A stretch of 41,748 bases of DNA from Fusarium oxysporum f. sp. lycopersici 4287 (GCF_000149955.1 NC_030999.1:1-41748); one strand, 5' to 3'. Positions 21,232-30,498 are shown, numbered from the stretch's first letter. Translations and numbers: made by a program. The notes: generated from the sequence alone by a model not told the origin.

Positions 21232-21244
21232 CGCCCCCATCCAC
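21232..21244 (-). other. Polypurine tract of nested copia
   Basis: On the element strand GTGGATGGGGGCG ends directly at the 3' LTR, the position of a plus-strand primer tract. Confidence 0.65.
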
Positions 21245-21251
21245 CTTGTCT

Positions 21252-24200
21252 TCAGGGCACAGAGTCATCGTGGACTTCAGTACTCCAAATAATACGACCT
21301 GCTTCCTCGATCGGACATGCACTGACTCGAATTGCTTCTAGAAAGTGGCCATGGCTGACGGCGTTCAATGGTTTAGTAAGTCCGTCTGCTACCTGCTCAT
21401 GTGTGCTGATGTATTGTACATCAATATTCCCGGCTTCAACTTCTTCTCGGATATGGTGCTCGGTTAACGGAATGTGCTTTGTCCGTTGGTGAAGCTCAGG
21501 GTTTCTGCATAGCTTTAGGGAACCCTGATTATCGCCGTTCAGTGGGATAGGCATATGTAGCGGAAGGAACAGTTCAGAGAAGAGGTTCCTAGTCCAGGCT
21601 AATTCTCTGGCACACTGGGAGAGTGCTGTATATTCAGCCTCGGTAGTCGATAGTGCCACTGTTTCGTGCCGTTTGGCCCTCCATGAGACTGTAGATCCTT
21701 CAAGTTGAACAAGCCATCCAAACGTCGATCTTCCCGTAACAGTGTCGCCTTTCCAATCCGAGTCGGCCCAAGCTGTGATGCTCCAAGCGGATTCAGGATC
21801 TTTCTTGACGCCCCCAAGCACCAGGCCGTGGTCCCTTGTCTGCTGTAGATAGCGAAGACCTCTTTTGATCAATCGTGAATGTGCTGGTGATGGATTCGAC
21901 ATGTATCTTGAGAGTACCGAGAGTAGGAAAGCTAAATCGGGTCTGGTTTGGGTCATTCCATACATCAGCGAGCCGGTTTTCGAGCTATAGTCTTCTCGTT
22001 CTTCTGGAGAAGCCGAGTCGCCATTGTCTCTTGGTTGCAGTGTCGAGAGTGAATTTCGCTCCATCGGGGTCTTGACCGGTCGACAATCCTCTAAGCCGAA
22101 TTTCTTCAGTATTCTGGTAAAATATGCATCCTGGGAAAGGTAGATCAGCCTTGAGTTCCTGTCTCGGGTTATTCTTACTCCAAGAAAATGGCTGGCGGGA
22201 CCGAGATCAGTCATTGTGAAGATCTCTCCCAGGCGGGCTTTGTACCCTTGGATTGCTTCCTTGTTGCTGCCCATGATGAGGAAGTCATCCACATATGTGA
22301 TGATAATCACTCCCGTTGTGGGATTGTGATATACGGCCGTGTCAGACGTTGCTTGTCTGAAGTCAAGGGATTCCAAGGCCTCCTTCAGCTTCTTTTGCCA
22401 TTGCCGAGGCGCCTGTTTGAGTCCGTAGAGGGATTTGATCAATTTGCAGATCTTCTCAGTTGAGAATCCTGCCGGACGGTCTTCTGGGTGTTGATCGAAA
22501 TACTCTACAAGTCCTTCCGGCATTTCGATAAAGACTTGTTCATCGAGATCCCCTTCCAGGAACGCCGTCGACACGTCCATCTGCTCAATTTCCCAGTCAA
22601 GACAGGCAGCAACGGTGAGGAGGATTCTCCAAGTCGCCGCTTTGGCAACAGAGGCAAAGGTCTGGTTGTAGTCAAAGCCGAACTGTTGTTCAAAGCCTCT
22701 GACCACCAGCCGTGCCTTGAACTTGTCGAGGTTGCCGTCCTCGTTTTTCTTGACCTTGAATACCCACTTGACTGTAAGTGGCCTATTGTGAGCTTGGTTG
22801 CGGTCCAGCATGCGCCAAGTTCCTTTCGTGAGGAGACTGCGCAGCTCACTGTGTATTGCTCTGAGCCAATGCTCCCTTTGCGGACCTTGAAGCGCTTCAG
22901 TCATTGTTTTGGGCTCAGTGATCACCTCTTTTCGGAGATCGGGCAGCTTAGCTGATGTCATGGATGTTGTCGTCTGTCCATGCTGAGGATTATGCACCTC
23001 AGCATGCTGAAGATTGTTCACTTCAGACCTTTGTGGCCTTGGAGTCTTTGTCTGCTCCGTGACGGACTGTGGCCGGCTTGAGATGGGAGCTCCGTTCTTG
23101 CGGATTTCCGGCTCAACATCATGCTCAGTTTCGGTCAGGAGTTCTGTCTCCCCAACCTTTTCGTAGAATTGTACATTTGCAGAGCGGACGATCTGATGTC
23201 CCTTCCTGCGAGAGGGCACCCAGCAGGTGTAGATCTGTGAACCTTCCATGCATAGGTAGATTCCAGCCTCTCCTCTTGGGCCAAACTTGTGTGATCTCAA
23301 TCTTCGTTCCTGCGGTATGTGTATCGTGACTTGTGAGCCGCAGATTCGTTCTCCGGACAGATCCGGCTTGTTGTCTTGTCCGGGAAAGGCCTCGTTGAGA
23401 AAGCTTTCCATGGGAGTGAGGCCATCAATTGCCCTGGTGGCTGTCACGTTTGTCTTGCGCACCATATCTTCCAGGACCAATGGCCAGAGCTCTATCGGGA
23501 TTCTTTCCGACTCCATGGTTGCTCTGACTTTGTCAAAGATGATGCGGTTAGAGCGCTCAGCAACTCCGTTAAATTCAGGAGTATATGGTATCGTCTTGAT
23601 GATCTTGACGCCGTGAGTGTACTCGAGGTTCTTGAGAGACGCACCATAGAGCTCAGAGCCGCCATCCATCTGGATTGCGTACACTCGGATGCCATACTGA
23701 GTTCGTATCTTGGAGATGAGCTGGCCTAGGAGTTCCGAAGCCATCCCCTTCCTCGTGAATGTGTAGGCCCATCTCATTCGATGCCTGTCATCTGTGGCAA
23801 TCATTCCCCATCGTTCGCCTCTAATGCCCGGTGGATTGACTTTGAAGGTGTCAACATGAATGAACCCGGCCCTGGAGGCTCGTTTCCGTTTATTTCGCGG
23901 AGTCCATCGTAGGGCCTTTGCGATGTCGCAGGCGAGGCAGTAATTGAAAGGCTGATGGTCGTGGTGGCCGTCACAGTACATTCCTTTGGTCATTTTGGCA
24001 GTCTGTGACACCTGATATGCGTTAACATGGCCGAGTCTTCGGTGCCAAAGGTCGACATTCAGGCATTGATTTGATGAAGCAGTGTGGTGATTGCATGGTT
24101 CTGGCTGGAGTTCCCAGGCGGCCTGGTTTGAAACAGTAGTCTTTCCGACCTCAGTGTTCACGTACAGACCGTCCCTTCCTATGCGGAGGAGACCAAAGAC

Positions 24201-25667
24201 ATCTCCTGTTGGGTCATACATGTCGTTCCCGTCTATCCAGCCGCCGTTCTTGTATAGCCTGAGTCCTGACATGACATTTACCGGAAACTCAGGGATGAAC
24301 AGCGTGTCTTTGAGGTTAATTGTGACCTGCTCACCCCATTTGTTTATGAAGCAAATTTTGACTGTCCCCCTACCGAATGGGTACACCTTCCCACCGCCCG
24401 TAACGAGGACCGTTCGGGTTGCAGGCTGCAGTTCTGTGAATAGGCTTTGGTCGTTGCAGATGTGGACTGACGAACCTGTGTCGAACAGCCATTCTGCGGT
24501 TGAAGAGATGTTATCAAGGGAGACCTTACACGTCTCTGTATTGTCCATAGGTAGCTCGTCTGAGACGCTGTCTTCAAGGATCAGAAAAGATCGCTCGACT
24601 GTCATATGATTTGATTCCTTGATATGGAGATTCTTGGTGTTGTCCCGTTGAAGATCATGCTCCATGAGTTCCTTGGCGAGGCGGACTGCCCAGTCAGGTC
24701 GCTTATCCTTATGGGCAAACCAACAATCATTTTCGTGATGTCCTCTCTTCTTGCAGTTCGTGCAGGTATGGTCCTTATGCTTGCCGACCCGATGATTGGT
24801 TTCCTGGCTGGATTTGTTCGTGGCTCGTAGGTTCTTTGAAGAGCCTCTCCTCCGGCCGCTTGCCTCTTGCTTTCTTGCGGTCAGGCCCTTCCTTCCGGTC
24901 TTTTTACTGTGAGCCCAGTACGTTGAGGCAGTGCCATGACTATCATCATCATCTGATGACCTGTTTTCATCAATGAGATCTTGCTGCATTGATCGTAGTG
25001 TTGGCGGATGCTCCGAGCGTAGGAGAGCGCGCTGTCTGGCAGTCCAGTCGGGGTACTCGTTCTCGCAGGCAGTCAGATAAACAACCTTTTTGAGGGTATC
25101 TGAGATTGGTTCTTTCTGCTCGAGGAGAAGTTTGACGAGTCGTTCAAAGTCGACATTAAATTGTGGAATTGTCTCGTAAGAGCTTGTTTTGATCCGGATG
25201 AACTGGTAAAGTGTTGTCTGCAGAAGAACTGGGCCCGTGCCAATACAATAGGCCTGGAGAAGGTTGAACATCTCCTGGGGATTCTCAATCCCGACTAGTT
25301 GACTGAGTGCTTCTCCAGTGCAGTTACCTCGGATGGAGACGGCAGCTTTTGCCGCCCTGATCTTTTGATCCATAGTCTGCTGTTCCTCGGGAGGGTAATC
25401 ACCAAAGACAGCATCTTCGAGGCCATTGATCCGAAGAATGGCCTTCTGAGCTGGGCAATATTGCTCCCAATTGGAGGGGCCGCCTAGCTTGAGCTCTTGC
25501 GGAAGGAAAAGAGTATTCTTTTCAGAGATGACCGTGGTACTGTCATACATTGAGGATGGTGTGTGGTCTTGACCTGAAGCACCAGGTTGCGACGATTCGG
25601 ATGCAGGCGATACTCTGATTGTGTTGCGGGTTCGCATGGTGGAACGTGGGGCTCGTCGTGACGTCAT
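21252..25667 (-). CDS. Copia Gag-Pol polyprotein, intact
   Basis: One frame of 1471 residues from ATG 25667 (MTSRRAPRS) to the stop at 21252. Gag covers ~1-300, with a zinc knuckle CTNCKKRGHHENDC at 302-315. The protease is at WLFDTGSSVHIC (D396). A GAG-pre-integrase region (LWHRRLGHVN, then CLACDIAKA) comes next, followed by the integrase core with HVDTFK, IQMDGGSELY and NGVAERSNR. The reverse transcriptase has KWVFKVKKNEDG, MDVSTAFLEGDL, LYGLKQAPRQW and the catalytic YVDD at 1125-1128. RNase H has AWADSDWKGD, STTEAEY and NGDNQGSLKL, ending near [13 protein letters not shown]. All catalytic signatures are present. No stop or frameshift breaks it. It should be made as one polyprotein and cut by its own protease. 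Confidence 0.95.
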   Translation of the reverse strand: MTSRRAPRSTMRTRNTIRVSPASESSQPGASGQDHTPSSMYDSTTVISEKNTLFLPQELKLGGPSNWEQYCPAQKAILRINGLEDAVFGDYPPEEQQTMDQKIRAAKAAVSIRGNCTGEALSQLVGIENPQEMFNLLQAYCIGTGPVLLQTTLYQFIRIKTSSYETIPQFNVDFERLVKLLLEQKEPISDTLKKVVYLTACENEYPDWTARQRALLRSEHPPTLRSMQQDLIDENRSSDDDDSHGTASTYWAHSKKTGRKGLTARKQEASGRRRGSSKNLRATNKSSQETNHRVGKHKDHTCTNCKKRGHHENDCWFAHKDKRPDWAVRLAKELMEHDLQRDNTKNLHIKESNHMTVERSFLILEDSVSDELPMDNTETCKVSLDNISSTAEWLFDTGSSVHICNDQSLFTELQPATRTVLVTGGGKVYPFGRGTVKICFINKWGEQVTINLKDTLFIPEFPVNVMSGLRLYKNGGWIDGNDMYDPTGDVFGLLRIGRDGLYVNTEVGKTTVSNQAAWELQPEPCNHHTASSNQCLNVDLWHRRLGHVNAYQVSQTAKMTKGMYCDGHHDHQPFNYCLACDIAKALRWTPRNKRKRASRAGFIHVDTFKVNPPGIRGERWGMIATDDRHRMRWAYTFTRKGMASELLGQLISKIRTQYGIRVYAIQMDGGSELYGASLKNLEYTHGVKIIKTIPYTPEFNGVAERSNRIIFDKVRATMESERIPIELWPLVLEDMVRKTNVTATRAIDGLTPMESFLNEAFPGQDNKPDLSGERICGSQVTIHIPQERRLRSHKFGPRGEAGIYLCMEGSQIYTCWVPSRRKGHQIVRSANVQFYEKVGETELLTETEHDVEPEIRKNGAPISSRPQSVTEQTKTPRPQRSEVNNLQHAEVHNPQHGQTTTSMTSAKLPDLRKEVITEPKTMTEALQGPQREHWLRAIHSELRSLLTKGTWRMLDRNQAHNRPLTVKWVFKVKKNEDGNLDKFKARLVVRGFEQQFGFDYNQTFASVAKAATWRILLTVAACLDWEIEQMDVSTAFLEGDLDEQVFIEMPEGLVEYFDQHPEDRPAGFSTEKICKLIKSLYGLKQAPRQWQKKLKEALESLDFRQATSDTAVYHNPTTGVIIITYVDDFLIMGSNKEAIQGYKARLGEIFTMTDLGPASHFLGVRITRDRNSRLIYLSQDAYFTRILKKFGLEDCRPVKTPMERNSLSTLQPRDNGDSASPEEREDYSSKTGSLMYGMTQTRPDLAFLLSVLSRYMSNPSPAHSRLIKRGLRYLQQTRDHGLVLGGVKKDPESAWSITAWADSDWKGDTVTGRSTFGWLVQLEGSTVSWRAKRHETVALSTTEAEYTALSQCARELAWTRNLFSELFLPLHMPIPLNGDNQGSLKLCRNPELHQRTKHIPLTEHHIREEVEAGNIDVQYISTHEQVADGLTKPLNAVSHGHFLEAIRVSACPIEEAGRIIWSTEVHDDSVP

Positions 25668-25720
25668 CTTGAGTTGAAGTTTGGTTCTTTGATTCAGAAG
25701 AGAAACCCGGTGTTTGCTAA

Positions 25721-25735
25721 CCCGGGCTCATAACC
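25721..25735 (-). other. Primer-binding site, nested copia (half-tRNA iMet type)
   Basis: On the element strand GGTTATGAGCCCGGG follows the 5' LTR directly, the same site as in the outer element, complementary to the anticodon arm of initiator tRNA-Met. Confidence 0.7.
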
Positions 25736-25932
25736 TGTTGTTTATATTGCGCAGTAGTGCTAGGTGAAAATATATATTTTTGTATAACTTGATTGTTCAT
25801 TAGTGAGATGAGAGTTCTTCTCAGGTTTATATCTCTAAATGATTTCATCTAGGACTTTAAACTTTAAATCTAGGACTTTCAGACTGTTAGTCTGAATCCT
25901 GAAGGGAAGGGGGATCCCCGGATTTTCCAACA
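25736..25932 (-). repeat. 5' LTR of nested copia element (197 bp)
   Basis: The same 197 bp as the LTR at 21035-21231. On the element strand it holds the promoter for the gag-pol frame that starts at 25667. Confidence 0.9.
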
Positions 25933-25937
25933 CCTTA
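25933..25937. repeat. Target site duplication CCTTA (right)
   Basis: The second copy of the 5-bp duplication that flanks the nested element; its last three bases continue the outer element's reading frame. Confidence 0.9.
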
Positions 25938-26513
25938 GCCACTCTTCCCCCAGGACGAAAGGTCCTTCGAGGCAAATGGGTGTTCAAGCTCAAAAGAGGA
26001 GAAAATGGGCAAGTACTGCAACCTCTTCTCGGCTACACCGACTCGGATTGGGCGGGAGACCTGGAGACTCGAAGATCAACGTCTGGATATGTGTTCAACC
26101 TTGGTACGGGCGCTATCAGTTGGAGCTCGAAGAGACAAAGAACTGTGGCCCTGTCCTCATGTGAAGCAGAATACATGGGGCAAACCGCAGCCGCAAAGGA
26201 AGCAGTCTGGCTGCGAGGCCTGCTCCAAGAGCTATTGAAAGAATACAGGGAGGTTCCAGAACTAAAGACAACTGTAATCTTCGGGGACAACCAAGGAGCA
26301 ATCGCGATGTCGAAGAATCCGCAGTTCCATACAAGAACCAAGCACATTGATATTCAGCATCATTACTGCAGAGAGAAAGTCAATGATGGAACCGTTGAGT
26401 TCCAGTACATTCCAACAGGCAAACAAGTGGCCGACGGCCTAACAAAGGCTTTACCAAAGGATCGTTTCCTACAGTTTAGAAAAGCACTAGGTCTCAAAGA
26501 ACGACGACCATGA
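25938..26513 (+). pseudogene. Copia pol 3' part: RT start joined to RNase H, RT core missing
   Basis: The frame continues that of 18209-21034 once the nested element is removed. It begins with the RT entry ([19 protein letters not shown]). Directly after GENGQV it jumps to [12 protein letters not shown], the start of RNase H, so the whole RT core including YVDD is gone. The join is in frame. RNase H then reads on ([32 protein letters not shown]) to the stop at 26513, giving 191 codons here and 1133 over both parts. The deletion came before or apart from the nested insertion, because each is clean. Such a copy can make Gag and integrase but needs RT from another element. Confidence 0.85.
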
Positions 26514-26517
26514 GAAG

Positions 26518-27080
26518 GTGCAGAGATGAACCAAAACAGGAGACCTGCCATGGACAGACAGGAGACCCACAGATCTAAGATTGCACGGAAACGCGAAGAA
26601 GGCGCAAAGATGAGGTAGAGTGGGAGAGCTTCTAAGCAAGTAGAAGGAAAGCCACGATCTCAAGGTTGTGCCTAGCGTGAGGAACGTGCAAAGATGGACT
26701 GAAGTGGGAGACCTATCATGGACAGGAGAACTGCAATTTCAAGAAAGATTTCAAGACCTGCAGAGACGGATGTAGGCAGGAGATCTTCTGCGGATAGAAG
26801 ACCTGCAATCACAAGATCGCAAGACCTGCAGAGATGGGCATAGGCAGGAGATCTTCTGTGGGCAGAAGAAGACCTGCAGTCCCAAGAAAGCTTGCGAGAC
26901 CGTGCAAAGATGGGCTTCAGTGGGAGATCTTCTGTGGACAAGAAGACCAACAAGTTCAGGATTGCATCGGACTCAGAGGAAAGGTGCAAAAATGAACTTG
27001 GAAGGAGATCTTCTGCGGACAGAAGAAGACCCACTGCCCCAAGATTGCACGAGACCATTAAGAGATCCTGAGCGCCCATG
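26518..27080 (+). repeat. About seven degenerate tandem repeats in the outer copia 3' region
   Basis: Units of ~68-87 bp begin G(T/C)GCA(A/G)AGATG and contain AGGAGATCTTCTG(C/T)GG and AAGACCTGCA. Starts are near 26518, 26599, 26685, 26759, 26827, 26902 and 26985. They lie between the pol stop and the 3' LTR. The short purine tract GAGTGGGAG precedes the LTR at 27178-27186. Confidence 0.7.
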
Positions 27081-27186
27081 CCGAGATAGCTCTTTCCCTG
27101 CAGTTTTCACCCACGAAGGTGTTTTTGGGGTTTTAACGAGGCTCGACAGGCGTGCACATCAAGCCCAACAGCAGCTCGAGTGGGAG

Positions 27187-27322
27187 TGTTGAGACAGTGT
27201 GGCTAAGGTGGTCCGACCTACTGGTGGCTAGGATGTGGATACTATTTAAGGAGCTGTGCTCCTCTCAGGCACATGTAACTTAGAACATATAACAACACAA
27301 TGAACCCATTTTTGTTTCATCA
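27187..27322 (+). repeat. 3' LTR of outer copia element (136 bp)
   Basis: Identical to 17437-17573 apart from one missing C. It ends CATCA and abuts a Mutator-like transposase fragment. Confidence 0.9.
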
Positions 27323-27527
27323 GTTTTAAGGTATTCCAGTGACTTCGGATGTGCAAATAATACTGCTGTAACTCTACTGCTCTCATCAAGGCATATTCGA
27401 TTCCAGAAGCCCTCGTCATTGAGCTGGTCTGCAAGGGCATGAATGTTACTCTGGCCCTTAGAGAGATCTCGTCTGCCCTTCGCAATGCAATTGTAGATAT
27501 CCTGCTGCGTAGCAAGTATATTTGAGG
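27323..27527 (-). pseudogene. Mutator-like transposase fragment (~68 codons)
   Basis: On the minus strand an open frame reads LATQQDIYNCIAKGRRDL, then ALADQLNDEGFWNRI and RVTAVLFAHPKSLEYL. This resembles the segment just before the MULE transposase core in fungal Mutator-like elements (FAHP followed by a Leu-Asp catalytic strand). It stops at the copia LTR on one side and the hAT terminus on the other, and neither missing part is found nearby. Confidence 0.55.
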
Positions 27528-30498
27528 CAAGGTTCCGATCAACTACACCAACTACACTTTTCGACCCAGAGTAGTGTAAATGTAAATTATGTAAGCAACT
27601 GTCCGGTGTGGTGGGTGTAGTGTGCTACACCAGCGCCTTTGGTGGATGTAGTTGACGGTTGGTTTGTCGTACACTTCGCTCACGTGACTTGCGCTCTTGA
27701 TCATGGATGGTACTTGCCCAGCCTACTACCCCTCACTCTCTCCCTCATCGCCCTGAGCCCTCAGCCATGCCGTTGCTTGTTCTGCTAACTCGCCATCACT
27801 CATCCCAAGACCCTCATAAATCTGCTCTTCCTCGCGCCACGAGATCAACATCGGATCCAGTTCCTTGACGATCCCAGCCCTATACCATGACCGCGATACC
27901 TGACAGATGGAGATAATCTGGGCATCCAGAAGGCTTCGCGACGGCACCGCCATTCTTCCGGCAGCTGAAAAGAGCCTCTCGCACTCTGCAGACATTGGCT
28001 GAATGGTCAAAAAGTCCAACGCCATCCGCGAAAGTCGAGGGTATTTCAACCTCCTTTCATGCCAGTACGTAATAGGATCGCGAACTCTCCTATCACTCAC
28101 TTCGCGGCTACCTTGCCATGTCTCGTATTCATCACCTTTGACTGCTTCATCGTCTGAAGAGTCGTATCTTGCCGGCATATGACGACTGTTGGCCTCGAAT
28201 GGGCTGAAGAACTTGCGTCTTTTTGCTGGACGTTGGTCGTCTGACTCGTCTGCTTGAGAGAGGATATCGGAATTCGCGTACTCGGTCCTCCAAACTCGGT
28301 AAACCATCTCCTTAGCCTTGTCGACCCATTCTGGATGGGTGTCCCAAGTGTGCTCGAAATACGCCCACTTGTATGCAGGATGGAGAGCAAGAGCGGTATA
28401 GTAGATGGGTGTTTCATCTAGAGCTGAATAATACTTTTCAAGCTTGTCCCAGGCGAGATTAATCCCGATCCTGAACTGTTCGGCGTCGGGAAAGCCTGCT
28501 GCAAGCAATTTGTATTGCTCTAGTTTCGAGAGGAGCTCTTCGAAACCTAGAATCACATCCCATATGTTACCATATGAGCCCAGAAACCCTCGCCTTCTCT
28601 TTCTAACTTGTCCGTCACCCTCCAAAGTCCTCACTACATTCTCATAATGCGTCAATATCTCCTCCAGGCACTGGAGGGCTTCCCAGTCGCTGTCCGTTAG
28701 CTTGTTCTCCTCCTCGCAGATACGTGGCAGTTTTGCGGACTTCCTGACCTGACCCGTCCTCTTCGACCTATTCTCATCTTCCCACTCCTGTTTGTACTTT
28801 ACCACCAGTAAGATAAGATATGGCCGAATTTTGAGTGCCCTACGGATCATGTACAGTTGGGAAAGCCAGCGGGTATTATTGTCTCGCACCACAGTAAGTG
28901 GCTTCCTCGATCGTTCCCTTAACGAACTGGCTTTGCTGATTGCATCTTGTTGAAGATCTCGCAGCAAGTACATCAATCTGTTGGACCGAAAGATGTCATA
29001 GACAAGGTTATGAAGCTTCCCAACGGGGCCTTTGCTCCTCCATGATTCCCAGTCTGCTTCCGGCAGGGCCGACGCGCCGGAGAGTTGCTCTTCGAAAGCG
29101 CTTGCGTTCTTGCCAAAAAGCAACGCCTTTGCTGACAAGTTGACCGTGTGACCGAAACAGCGGCCTCGGCGAGACGCACCAGTGAAGCCTAGTTCACGAC
29201 CAATGGCCCCCATCGCTGTATCATTATTCTCTGCGTTGTCAAGCGTGAAATATCCTATTTTCTCGGTAATCTGGTAGGCTGTCAAGATATCAAGGACTTG
29301 AGCTGCAATATTCGATCCACTGTGGCGTACGGAAACCTCGGGCACACCCAGCACAATCTTACGGGGCTTGTTGTGCTCATCTCTGAAGAAGCAAGCGATT
29401 CCGTACAAGGTATGCCGGTTTCCCGACGTCCAGCCATCGAAAGAGATGTGAATCAGGCCGGGAGATTGTCGAAGGACGTCGATAACGGTGTGGCGGTGTC
29501 GTTGATACTCAGTGATAATCCTGGTCCTGAGGGTATCTGCAGATAAGTGGCCACCACGTATTGACACTGATGGACTAAGATAATCGAATATGGCTCGGAG
29601 ATCCTCGTCTTCGACCGTGAGAAAGGAAAGATTACTCTTAACGATCCATTGCATCACCATCCGTTGAAAATGGTCCCTGTCAAAGTTCTTGACGAAGGAG
29701 TTCGCCATGGCCTGCTCCCGCGGCTTTTCCGGATCGAGCGTCAAGGTATCAGCTATTGAGCGGTGCTGCTTCTCGACGCTTTCCGCTTTCAACTGCGTCG
29801 AAGACTTCGTCTTGCCCTCTGGCGCCCGAATATGATGTTCTTTGAACAGATGTTTGCTGGCATTTTGAAGACCAGTATGCGTGAAGTTCTTCGGCTGGGG
29901 GACTCGTTGGTGAATGCAGAGTTTGCATACCCATCTTCGCTCATGAGCCCGCTGGATATCATACCCGTAGTCCCAAGTCCAGGAGGAGGTGTCCTTTGCG
30001 CGCTCGGAGAAGAGCCAGCCGCGGAAATGACGAAACAGACGTTCTTCCTGTAGCTGTTGGGCATCAGCTAGTAACGTTGATGGTGAAAGAATTGGTGGAG
30101 AGGTCTCAACGACTTTGTCTTCTAAAGGATCGGTCATTACGGGAGGTGTGAATGCGTCAAACAGATCGATGAAAATTTGGACCTGTACGGGAAATTACCC
30201 CAGGATATCCTCTATAACTACTGGGGGCCCGAAAATAAGTTAGGAAATACTAAAGTCTGTGTGGCCCTGCCCTCACAAAAGACAGTACCTCCTAACAGGG
30301 TGGATCCAGATGTCCAAAACTGGATACCCTGTCCCACTAAAAATCCACCGCTGCAAAAATCCACTACACCTACATCAACCAGGGTCGTCGATGTAGGGTA
30401 GTTGATCACGTCGAGGGTTCAGGTTGATTGATGTAAGTGTATGAGTAATACACCAATCGATCAACCGGTGGGTTTCGGTGTAGTTGATCGGAACCTTG
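27528..30498 (-). mobile_element. hAT-type transposon with perfect 22-bp terminal repeats
   Basis: The ends 27528-27549 and 30477-30498 are perfect complements; the outer bases are CAAGGTTCCGATC. Both subterminal regions carry many GGTGTAG/GATGTAG/CTACACC motifs. The element is 2971 bp with one minus-strand gene. The 8 bp outside (ATTTGAGG left, TCGTGCAC right) do not match. It lies between a Mutator-like fragment and a LINE, each ending at its border. Confidence 0.75.
27726..30137 (-). CDS. hAT transposase, intact (803 residues)
   Basis: From ATG 30137 (MTDPLEDKV) the frame is open to the stop at 27726. A BED-type zinc finger has C71, C74, H96 and H101. The RNase H-like catalytic fold shows D234 (HISFDGWTSG) and D300 (FTLDNAENND), then RCFGHTVNLSAKA at ~326-338 and KGPVGKLHNLV. 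The all-helical part leads to E720 in SAECERLFSAAGR, the third acidic residue, inside the C-terminal dimerisation domain. All expected catalytic parts are present with no interruption, so the protein should be able to cut and join DNA if expressed. It lacks the introns seen in the decayed relatives at 33252 and 36626. Confidence 0.9.
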   Translation of the reverse strand: MTDPLEDKVVETSPPILSPSTLLADAQQLQEERLFRHFRGWLFSERAKDTSSWTWDYGYDIQRAHERRWVCKLCIHQRVPQPKNFTHTGLQNASKHLFKEHHIRAPEGKTKSSTQLKAESVEKQHRSIADTLTLDPEKPREQAMANSFVKNFDRDHFQRMVMQWIVKSNLSFLTVEDEDLRAIFDYLSPSVSIRGGHLSADTLRTRIITEYQRHRHTVIDVLRQSPGLIHISFDGWTSGNRHTLYGIACFFRDEHNKPRKIVLGVPEVSVRHSGSNIAAQVLDILTAYQITEKIGYFTLDNAENNDTAMGAIGRELGFTGASRRGRCFGHTVNLSAKALLFGKNASAFEEQLSGASALPEADWESWRSKGPVGKLHNLVYDIFRSNRLMYLLRDLQQDAISKASSLRERSRKPLTVVRDNNTRWLSQLYMIRRALKIRPYLILLVVKYKQEWEDENRSKRTGQVRKSAKLPRICEEENKLTDSDWEALQCLEEILTHYENVVRTLEGDGQVRKRRRGFLGSYGNIWDVILGFEELLSKLEQYKLLAAGFPDAEQFRIGINLAWDKLEKYYSALDETPIYYTALALHPAYKWAYFEHTWDTHPEWVDKAKEMVYRVWRTEYANSDILSQADESDDQRPAKRRKFFSPFEANSRHMPARYDSSDDEAVKGDEYETWQGSREVSDRRVRDPITYWHERRLKYPRLSRMALDFLTIQPMSAECERLFSAAGRMAVPSRSLLDAQIISICQVSRSWYRAGIVKELDPMLISWREEEQIYEGLGMSDGELAEQATAWLRAQGDEGESEG

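Larger units (their letters stand above)
21035..25932 (-). mobile_element. Nested, apparently complete Ty1/copia element
   Basis: 4898 bp, on the minus strand, inside the RT start of the outer copia. It has two 197-bp LTRs that look identical, a CCTTA target duplication, a primer site, a purine tract and one uninterrupted 1471-residue gag-pol frame. These together mark a recent insertion that may still be active. Confidence 0.95.
17437..27322 (+). mobile_element. Outer Ty1/copia element, RT-deleted and split by a nested element
   Basis: LTRs at 17437-17573 and 27187-27322 bound a leader, a gag-pol frame (18209-21034 and 25938-26513) and a repeat-rich 3' region. Removing the nested element (21035-25932) and one TSD leaves about 4.98 kb. 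The order Gag, protease, integrase, (RT), RNase H is that of copia. The 5-bp flanks (CACAA left, GTTTT right) do not match, so target duplication is lost or the ends recombined. Confidence 0.85.

Noticed and set aside
22188..24609. Plus-strand frames of 90-172 codons inside the nested copia
   Set aside because: They are antisense to an intact, motif-rich polyprotein and show no domain.
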